Assembly: GCA_013695905.1 (NCBI GenBank)
Contig: JACCZQ010000498.1
Span: 1 to 10,880, forward strand
Direction of reading: 5' to 3'
From: Chthoniobacterales bacterium
Lineage (GTDB): Bacteria; Verrucomicrobiota; Verrucomicrobiia; Chthoniobacterales; UBA10450
DNA: 10,880 nucleotides
In this document: piece by piece, positions 5,557 through 10,880 of the stretch
Position numbering within the stretch: the stretch's first letter is position 1
Layout: each line of letters begins with the position of its first letter
Made by a program: the position numbers and the translations under genes
Notes under the pieces: model-generated
Seen by the model: the letters and a program-made list of their open reading frames with translations, nothing else
What the model was told of the DNA's origin: nothing
The model's database searches: none

Positions 5557-6596
5557 CTTGCCAAGGCGGGCTCGCGCCGCTCGCTCTCCCTCTCTTCGAT
5601 CTCAGCTTGATCGCCGGGCATGGCCGACATCACGCGAACCGCGATGTTGCCATTGGCCGGCGGATCGGTCTCCACCCGGAGGATGATCCGATCCTCCTCG
5701 GGGAAGAGCGTGATGGCGCGTGCCGCGAGGGTGAGGAACATCGCTTCGACACCCGCGCCCGGCATGATGCGCCGGACGTCTTTGAGCATTTTCTCCGACC
5801 GCGCCGGGTCGATCATCGAGAAGTTCCAGGCGAGCGCCGCGATCTGGAAAATCAATTTCTTCGCCTCGTGATCCGGTGCCATCTCCAGCAGCGGCTCGGC
5901 CACTAGCGCGAGCCGGTCGGAAAGTTTCGGGCGTCCCGCCGGATTGATGCGCACCTCCGTCTCCGGTCGCTTCGCTTGCTCCCGGCGCGCCATCTCTTGC
6001 AGAGCGGCCAGTTCGGACCCGGCTTCCTCCCGGTCTGGCACCCCGTCGCTCCAGCCGTTGGCCGCCTCTTCGTCCAGCAGCTCGAGGTCTTCGCCATCCG
6101 CGACGGCGAGGTAATGGTAGCCGCCCGTCCCGCAGCGCCGTTCGAGCGTCTGCAAAATCCATGCACAGCGCTCCGGCGACTCGGACGGCCCCTGGATGTA
6201 AAACGGTTTGCCGCCTCTGCCGAAAACAAACTTCTCCCCGCATTCCACCGTCGTGATGCCGCCCAGGACGCGGCCCGCCTTCTTGTAATCGGCTCCCGGC
6301 GCGAACCCCAGATCGCGCGCGTAGGCGACGGCGTCCTCGATCAGCTTGCGGCCGGCGGCAGGCGTCATCCGCACCGGCTCCGCGTCGTGAAAGATCCGAT
6401 TGAGCAGATTCTCCTCGAAATCCTCAAAACTGCTGAAGGATGTGAACCCGCCGTCTTTCACGCCGAGACAGAACACATCGACCAGGAAAAAACCGGCTTC
6501 ACACCGGCCATCGGCCTTGAACCGGCTGATCACGACATAGCCGAGGCCGTCGTCGAAAAGCTGAGGGGAACGGAACGCTTCAGTGGGACGCTTCAT
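5553..6596 (-). CDS. Conserved protein of unknown function (347 aa)
   Basis: A cytoplasmic-looking 347-residue protein without signal peptide or membrane helix. The N-terminal block (about 18-55) reads G-Y-V-V-I-S-R-F then F-F-L-V-D-V-F-C-L-G-V-K-D-G. The middle (about 120-165) contains F-G-R-G-G-K-P-F-Y-I-Q-G-P-S-E-S-P-E-R followed by L-E-R-R-C-G-T-G-G-Y-H-Y-L. I recall these blocks from a family found in several phyla, often close to SEC-C-containing proteins, but I know no biochemical function. Residues about 225-310 form a helical domain (K-L-S-D-R-L-A-L-V-A-E-P-L, A-A-L-A-W-N-F). An in-frame TAG three codons before the ATG limits upstream starts. The purine-rich GGGAG sits very close to the ATG, so initiation may be weak. 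The coupled 93-residue gene follows directly, and the DUF1186 gene lies 74 bases upstream on the same strand. Confidence 0.75.
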   Translation of the reverse strand: MKRPTEAFRSPQLFDDGLGYVVISRFKADGRCEAGFFLVDVFCLGVKDGGFTSFSSFEDFEENLLNRIFHDAEPVRMTPAAGRKLIEDAVAYARDLGFAPGADYKKAGRVLGGITTVECGEKFVFGRGGKPFYIQGPSESPERCAWILQTLERRCGTGGYHYLAVADGEDLELLDEEAANGWSDGVPDREEAGSELAALQEMARREQAKRPETEVRINPAGRPKLSDRLALVAEPLLEMAPDHEAKKLIFQIAALAWNFSMIDPARSEKMLKDVRRIMPGAGVEAMFLTLAARAITLFPEEDRIILRVETDPPANGNIAVRVMSAMPGDQAEIEERESERREPALAR

Positions 6597-6670
6597 GCTC
6601 CCGTGCTACAACATGCAGTGGCTGCGGCGCAAGCTTGATCTACATGTTGGGTTAATTTCGTTTTTCTCGG

Positions 6671-7579
6671 TCACTTTCCGCCACAGCATTTCTTGTATTT
6701 GCGGCCACTCCCGCAGGGGCACGGCTCGTTCCGGCCGATGCGCGGCTCGGGTCGGCGCAGCGGGATCGCAGGGACGTGCACCGGCGGGGATCCATGGAGA
6801 AGCTCGTCCTCGAGTTCCTCTCCAAATTCATTTTCGGCATCGGCTGACCGTGGTTCGAAGCAGCACCACCCGGACATTTCCGCGATGGTGTCATCGATCA
6901 GCGCGTAATTCTCGGCATAACTTCCGCCCGACGCGACGGGGGCAGATGCGATCTCCTTCCCGGCCTCTGCAAGCGGCTGCACGAACGGGTCCGCGAATCC
7001 TTCGCGATAAGCCTGGCGAATCGCCTCCAGCTGCTCCTTCATCCGCAAATCGACGCAGGCGCAGACAAGCGCATCCCAGACGTAACTAGGCTCACGTTCG
7101 AGTCTGCTGGCAAACAGCTCGCTGAAGTAGTGCGAGAGTTTTTCGCGCGGCGCCTGGCCGGCCAGAACCCGGGCGACCAATGCAGTGATGCCCGCACTGC
7201 GTGCGTATGCGTCCGCGTTTGCGTCTTCGATTAATTCGCGGATCGGTTGCTCGTCGCCGTCGCAGACCGAGGCGATCACGCCCCCGAGACTCTCCGTAAT
7301 CGTGTCGCCGAAAAGGCTCTCAATCTGCGGATAACGCGAGAGGCCCACGATGGGCCGATAAGCGCGCGTCTCGCGGAATTGCGCCAGCAAATGGAGCGCG
7401 TAAAGGTGCAGCATGTAATCCCCGGCCACCTCCTGCGGGGCTTGCTGGACCCGCTCCAGGGTGCGGAGCAAGTGTGGCGTGCTTTCCTCGCGACGCTCGA
7501 TCGCCTGCGCGACGGCGGCGCTCGGAAAAGGGCGCGTGAGCTTTTCCAGTGGTTTCAGGAAGTCTGGCAATGATTTCAC
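6671..7579 (-). CDS. DUF1186 protein with C-terminal SEC-C zinc motif
   Basis: A 302-residue protein. Residues about 30-215 match the all-helical, HEAT-like DUF1186 pattern: [17 protein letters not shown] (57-73), [10 protein letters not shown] (89-98), S-V-C-D-G-D (104-109), and A-R-S-A-G-I-T-A-L. The last 20 residues are a complete SEC-C motif with C287, C289, C298 and C299 in the [13 protein letters not shown] form. In SecA this motif binds zinc and contacts SecB and ribosomes; in stand-alone proteins its partner is usually unknown. I choose the GTG at 7579 because the family-like text begins there and no ATG is available nearby in frame; the frame stays open upstream but reads as the antisense of the divergent gene. 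The linker at about 225-280 is acidic (E-F-G-E-E-L-E-D-E). The function is unknown. Confidence 0.8.
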   Translation of the reverse strand: MKSLPDFLKPLEKLTRPFPSAAVAQAIERREESTPHLLRTLERVQQAPQEVAGDYMLHLYALHLLAQFRETRAYRPIVGLSRYPQIESLFGDTITESLGGVIASVCDGDEQPIRELIEDANADAYARSAGITALVARVLAGQAPREKLSHYFSELFASRLEREPSYVWDALVCACVDLRMKEQLEAIRQAYREGFADPFVQPLAEAGKEIASAPVASGGSYAENYALIDDTIAEMSGWCCFEPRSADAENEFGEELEDELLHGSPPVHVPAIPLRRPEPRIGRNEPCPCGSGRKYKKCCGGK

Positions 7580-7609
7580 GCATCGAATATTGCCGCGAGC
7601 CGTGTCCGT

Positions 7610-8365
7610 ATGCGATCTTGGAATCGCGTGAGACCGGCCGATGATTCCCCGCCCGCGGCGAAACCCGGCGAGTTGCTCGTGTTCCTCGTCCGCACCGATA
7701 CGAAATGCGCGGAGTGCGGAGACGAACTTCTGCGCGGACGCATGATCACGCTCGAGAAAGCCCGGGGGGCGCTGTGCTTGAGCTGCGCCGATCTCGATGG
7801 CCTCGAATTCCTGCCGCGCGGCGACGCGGCCTTGACCCGCCGCGCGACCCGGCATGCGCGGCTCAAAGCGGTGGTTCTGCAATGGAGCCGGACACGAAAG
7901 CATTACGAGCGCCAGGGCGTGCTGGTGGAACCAGAAGCGCTGGAGCGGGCGGAAGCGGAGTGTCTCGATGACGCGGAGGGACGAGCGCGGGCGCGAGAGC
8001 GGCGCCGGATGCGCGACGCGGAGATCGACCGTGAATACGTGGCCGCCTTCGCGGAACGCCTGCGGCAGATTTTCCCAGGTTGTCCGGCGGTGGAAGCGGC
8101 TCGGATCGCGGAACATGCCTGCCGCAAATACAGCGGGCGGGTGGGTCGCACCGCCGCGGCGAAGGAGTTTGAGGCGACCGCGATTCGCCTGGCCGTCGCG
8201 GCGGCGGTGCGCCACCGATGGACGGATTACGACGAACTGCTGGCACGTGGCCTGGACCGCCACGAAGCGCGTGCACGGGTGCGCGCGGCAGTCGAGAGTC
8301 AGCTCAGTTCCTGGGCGGGCGATCAGCCGCTCGTGGCCGGGCAAGCCGATGCCACGGACCGGTAG
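7610..8365 (+). CDS. DUF2293 protein with N-terminal zinc ribbon
   Basis: A 251-residue protein. Residues 33-59 contain two C-x-x-C pairs (C33/C36 and C56/C59) of a likely zinc ribbon, with [12 protein letters not shown] between them. Residues 76-120 form a basic helical region ([24 protein letters not shown]). Residues about 140-230 match DUF2293: [24 protein letters not shown], and [13 protein letters not shown]. No biochemical function is established that I know of; the zinc ribbon and basic helices fit nucleic-acid or ribonucleoprotein binding, as inference. The start at 7610 is uncertain. It has no clear ribosome binding site, and family members often begin close to the first zinc knuckle, so initiation could be some 20 codons downstream. 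The gene diverges from the DUF1186 gene with only 30 bases between the chosen starts. Confidence 0.8.
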   Translation: MRSWNRVRPADDSPPAAKPGELLVFLVRTDTKCAECGDELLRGRMITLEKARGALCLSCADLDGLEFLPRGDAALTRRATRHARLKAVVLQWSRTRKHYERQGVLVEPEALERAEAECLDDAEGRARARERRRMRDAEIDREYVAAFAERLRQIFPGCPAVEAARIAEHACRKYSGRVGRTAAAKEFEATAIRLAVAAAVRHRWTDYDELLARGLDRHEARARVRAAVESQLSSWAGDQPLVAGQADATDR

Positions 8366-8680
8366 CCAACGCTGGGATCATCATGTGCGTGAGTTGCTCG
8401 CGCAGCGGCACGGTTTCTGGGAATTCCGGCTGGTCGCGCATTTGCGGCGTGTCTGGCTGGCACCCGCCCGGAGTTTTTAGAGGCGATTGGTCCGGTGGAT
8501 CTGGCCGGGGAACATGCTCCCCTGCGGGGCGCGACGAATTTCTCCAGCCGCTGCAGGGTCGCCTCGTCGTTTCAATCCAAGCGGTAGGACATCCGCTGGG
8601 GTGGTCGAGTATTTTTCACGATCGCCGCACCGCGGAGCAGCGGTCGTGTTGCACCGATTTTTCTCAATCGTGAGCATGCG
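8366..8680. other. Region without a convincing gene upstream of the rplI promoter
   Basis: About 315 bases in which I find no supportable coding region, RNA gene or terminator. A 43-codon frame (8349-8480, +) and a 66-codon frame (8477-8677, -) exist, but neither has a recognisable motif or ribosome binding site. The stretch may be degenerate coding sequence or spacer. Confidence 0.5.
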
Positions 8681-8708
8681 TTGACACCCCGAGCGTTCCT
8701 TTTATACT
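8681..8708 (+). promoter_or_regulatory. Strong sigma-70 promoter of rplI-dnaB
   Basis: A perfect -35 TTGACA (8681-8686) and a -10 TATACT (8703-8708, five of six consensus) are separated by 16 bases. Transcription should begin near 8715, giving a leader of about 50 bases before rplI. This is the best promoter in the window and fits a ribosomal protein gene. Confidence 0.85.
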
Positions 8709-8717
8709 GCTCTCCCC

Positions 8718-8744
8718 GCTGCCGGCAGCTCGCCGCGTGGCGGC
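8718..8744 (+). promoter_or_regulatory. Structured rplI leader: two adjacent short hairpins or palindromes
   Basis: The short leader contains the perfect palindrome GCTGCCGGCAGC (8718-8729). Directly after it comes a 5-bp GCCGC/GCGGC stem with a GTG loop (8732-8744). No T-run follows, so neither is a terminator. There is no Shine-Dalgarno sequence in the 20 bases before the rplI ATG. The structure may influence translation or mRNA stability, but it matches no ribosomal-protein leader I know. Confidence 0.35.
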
Positions 8745-8764
8745 CCTTTAATTCGAGACTTCGT

Positions 8765-9304
8765 ATGCCTTCCACTCAAATCATTCTCACGGAAAACATC
8801 CCCGGCCTCGGTGCAGAGGCGGATGTCGTCAAAGTGCGCCGCGGTTTCGCGCGCAATTTTCTCCTCCCGCAGGGCAAAGCCTACGAGGTGACAAAATCAA
8901 GCATGCGCAAGCTCGACATGCTGAAGGCGAAACGCGCCGAGCGTGAGGCGAAGGAGCTGAACGAAGCGGAGGAAATCGCGCGCCGCATTGGTAAGTCCAA
9001 GGTGATCTTCACGCTCGAGACGGGCGAGAGCGGCAAGGCTTTCGGCTCTGTGACAGCGAACGACATCGCGACGCGCCTGAAGAACGAAGTTGGCGCCGAG
9101 ATCGAACGCCACCGCATCGTGCTTGAGTCGCCGATCAAGTCCACGGGCGAACACGAGATTTCCATCAAGCTGCATCCCGACGTGACGGCTACGATGAAGT
9201 TCACGGTGAAGTCTTCGACTGCTGAACCGAAGCCGGAACCAGTCGAAAGCGCTGATCCGGGTCCACAGAATCGACGCCCTCCCCGCCCACGCGACCGAAA
9301 ATAA
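8765..9304 (+). CDS. rplI: 50S ribosomal protein L9
   Basis: A 179-residue protein. The N-terminal rRNA-binding domain (1-50) shows the family signature: I-I-L-T-E-N-I-P-G-L-G, D-V-V-K-V-R-R-G-F-A-R-N-F-L-L-P-Q-G-K-A. A long charged helix follows (about 47-76), then the C-terminal domain (80-149) with G-K-A-F-G-S-V-T-A-N-D-I-A. L9 sits at the base of the L1 stalk on 23S rRNA and helps to maintain reading frame. Usual length is about 150; here a further 30 residues (150-179) form a Pro/Glu then Pro/Arg-rich tail. The ATG at 8765 is chosen by homology; a TTG at 8681 keeps the frame open but overlaps the promoter. The stop is immediately followed by the dnaB ATG. Confidence 0.95.
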   Translation: MPSTQIILTENIPGLGAEADVVKVRRGFARNFLLPQGKAYEVTKSSMRKLDMLKAKRAEREAKELNEAEEIARRIGKSKVIFTLETGESGKAFGSVTANDIATRLKNEVGAEIERHRIVLESPIKSTGEHEISIKLHPDVTATMKFTVKSSTAEPKPEPVESADPGPQNRRPPRPRDRK

Positions 9305-10798
9305 ATGCCGGAAGATCCCCAAGGGTCGGAGAAACCCGGGGAGCCTCGCAGGACCGCCCGTAATGGAAACGGAAACGGTCGAGGCTCAGCTGACAGAAGC
9401 GGCGGAAAAGTTACTGACAATCGGCTCACATCTTCTCCGCAGGATGTTGGTCGGACGCTCCCGCACAGCGTCGAAGCCGAGCAGGGCGTCCTCGGTTCCA
9501 TGCTCATTTCGCCCCGCGAAATCATCGCGGAATGCGTCGAGCGAATTACCGAGGAATATTTCTACGTTCCGGCGCACCAGACCGTTTACACCGTCCTCGT
9601 GGAGCTGTGGAATGTCGGCGCCGGCATTGACCTGATCACCTTCACGCAGACACTGCGCGACCGGAACCTGCTGGAGACCGTCGGCGGCGCGTCGTTTGTG
9701 ACGAGCCTCTACACGTTTGTGCCGACGGCGGCGAACATCACTTACTACCTCGAGATTGTTCGCGAGAAATTCATCCTGCGGCAGATCATCTCCGCCTGTA
9801 CCGAAAGCGTGCGGCGTTCCTACGAAGAGCAGGATCAGGTAGATAACCTGCTCGACGAGGTGGAGCAGAAGATTTTCGCGGTCGGCGAAGACCGGTTCAA
9901 AGGGCAGATGCCCGGCATGAAAGAGCAGGTTATGGGCGCGCTCGAATCGATCGAGCAGCTCTGGGAACGCCGCGGCGAGATCACCGGCATCTCCACCGGC
10001 TTCACCGAACTCGACCGCATGACCAACGGGCTGCATGAAGCAGAGATGATCGTCATCGCTGCTCGTCCGAGCATGGGCAAAACCGCGCTGGCGATGAACA
10101 TTGCCGAGCACGTGGCGATCACCAGCAAGCTGCCGGTGGCGGTGTTCAGCCTGGAAATGAGCAGCCAGCAGCTCGTGCAGCGTCTGCTCTGCTCGCGGGC
10201 GCGCGTGAATTTGCAGAAGGTGCGGGAAGGGTTTCTGGCGGAGCGGGATTTTCCCAGCTTAACGGCGGCGGCATCGAAGCTGGCGGAGGCGCAGATCTAC
10301 ATCGATGACACGGCGGGTTTGAGCATCCTCGAACTGCGGGCGAAAGCGCGGCGGCTCAAGGCGCAGAAGGACATTCAGCTCATCGTGGTCGATTACCTGC
10401 AGCTGCTGAAATCCACCACGCGCCGCGCGCAGGATAACCGGCAGCTGGAGATCTCGGAGATCTCGTCGGGGATCAAGGGTTTGGCGAAGGATCTGAAGCT
10501 GCCGATCATTGTGCTGGCGCAGCTGAATCGGCAGCCCGAAGCGCGTTCTGGTGGAAAGCCGCGGCTGAGCGATCTGCGTGAGTCGGGGTCGATCGAGCAG
10601 GACGCAGATTTGGTGGGATTACTCGTTAGGCCGGAAGTTTATGAGGAAGACGAAGAGGCGCGTGCGGAAAAGGCCGGGGAAGCGGAGTTGATCATCGCGA
10701 AGCAGCGTAATGGTCCAGTGGGTGAGGTGCCGTTGACGTTCCTGAAGGAGTTCACGCGGTTCGAGGATCGGGCGCGGAATGTCTCGGAGCCGCACTAA
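9305..10798 (+). CDS. dnaB: Replicative DNA helicase DnaB
   Basis: A 497-residue hexameric 5'-3' helicase that unwinds DNA ahead of the replication fork, recruits primase and is fuelled by ATP. Residues 1-50 are a low-complexity Gly/Asn/Arg/Pro-rich extension. The DnaB N-terminal domain runs from about 51 to 155 (L-P-H-S-V-E-A-E-Q-G-V-L-G-S-M-L). The linker follows, then the RecA-like domain from about 205. Walker A is A-R-P-S-M-G-K-T (253-260, K259). The motif F-S-L-E-M-S lies just after it. Walker B is L-I-V-V-D-Y-L-Q-L-L with D363. The L-A-Q-L-N-R motif (404-409) and the L-R-E-S-G-S-I-E-Q-D-A-D segment are intact. There is no intein insertion. The ATG abuts the rplI stop and lacks its own ribosome binding site, so translation is probably coupled to rplI. 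A start inside the low-complexity region cannot be excluded. Confidence 0.95.
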   Translation: MPEDPQGSEKPGEPRRTARNGNGNGRGSADRSGGKVTDNRLTSSPQDVGRTLPHSVEAEQGVLGSMLISPREIIAECVERITEEYFYVPAHQTVYTVLVELWNVGAGIDLITFTQTLRDRNLLETVGGASFVTSLYTFVPTAANITYYLEIVREKFILRQIISACTESVRRSYEEQDQVDNLLDEVEQKIFAVGEDRFKGQMPGMKEQVMGALESIEQLWERRGEITGISTGFTELDRMTNGLHEAEMIVIAARPSMGKTALAMNIAEHVAITSKLPVAVFSLEMSSQQLVQRLLCSRARVNLQKVREGFLAERDFPSLTAAASKLAEAQIYIDDTAGLSILELRAKARRLKAQKDIQLIVVDYLQLLKSTTRRAQDNRQLEISEISSGIKGLAKDLKLPIIVLAQLNRQPEARSGGKPRLSDLRESGSIEQDADLVGLLVRPEVYEEDEEARAEKAGEAELIIAKQRNGPVGEVPLTFLKEFTRFEDRARNVSEPH

Positions 10799-10880
10799 GG
10801 GAACGTCACACAACCGGCAGTCATCCCGAGCCGCGGACGCCTGCACGAGTGGCACGCGCAGACCCGTGTCGCCCATAGGG

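Noticed and set aside
7583..8344. Upstream extension of the DUF1186 reading frame to 8344
   Set aside because: The frame stays open, but the extra 255 residues are the exact antisense of the well-supported DUF2293 gene and lack family similarity.
8349..8480. 43-codon + strand frame after the DUF2293 gene
   Set aside because: It overlaps the end of that gene, has no ribosome binding site and no recognisable motif; too short to support.
10055..10530. Intein in dnaB
   Set aside because: DnaB genes often host inteins at Walker A or nearby, but all motifs here are contiguous and the length is normal.

Overview
The window is a GC-rich bacterial chromosome segment, most likely from a soil-type Verrucomicrobium (Chthoniobacter/Udaeobacter-like, Spartobacteria). 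This lineage call is inference. It rests on the long secreted protein built from T5SS/PEP-CTERM-type beta repeats and ending in two copies of a domain I associate with Verrucomicrobia, together with the style of the rplI-dnaB housekeeping pair and its neighbours. There are no rRNA or tRNA genes and no CRISPR array.

Layout. Positions 1-233 hold an 18-codon ORF followed at once by a strong intrinsic terminator. Positions 234-3869 (+) encode a 1211-residue exported beta-solenoid protein. Positions 3870-4163 are non-coding, with a REP-like motif, a possible promoter and an inverted repeat. Positions 4164-4855 (+) are a type II toxin-antitoxin pair, an AbrB-fold antitoxin and a PIN-domain (VapC-type) toxin, overlapping by 4 nt. 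Positions 4856-5274 are non-coding and hold an inverted repeat, an 18-bp tandem duplication and a second REP-like motif. Positions 5275-7579 (-) carry three co-oriented genes: a DUF1186 protein with a C-terminal SEC-C zinc motif, a 347-residue conserved protein of unknown role, and a 93-residue protein coupled to it by a GTGA overlap. A DUF2293 protein with an N-terminal zinc ribbon (7610-8365, +) diverges from this group. After about 400 bp without a convincing gene, a near-consensus sigma-70 promoter drives rplI (ribosomal protein L9) and dnaB (replicative helicase), whose stop and start codons abut.

How the genes fit together. rplI-dnaB is a conserved housekeeping unit. The large secreted protein is a cell-surface or extracellular product with no recognisable export barrel in the same chain. 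The toxin-antitoxin pair lies between two similar REP-like motifs and looks like accessory DNA. The minus-strand cassette is uncharacterised. Its most striking feature is that the 93-residue protein ends in a Pro/Gln-rich linker plus an acidic E-E-F-E-I-P-F tip, closely resembling the C-terminal partner-binding tip of bacterial SSB.
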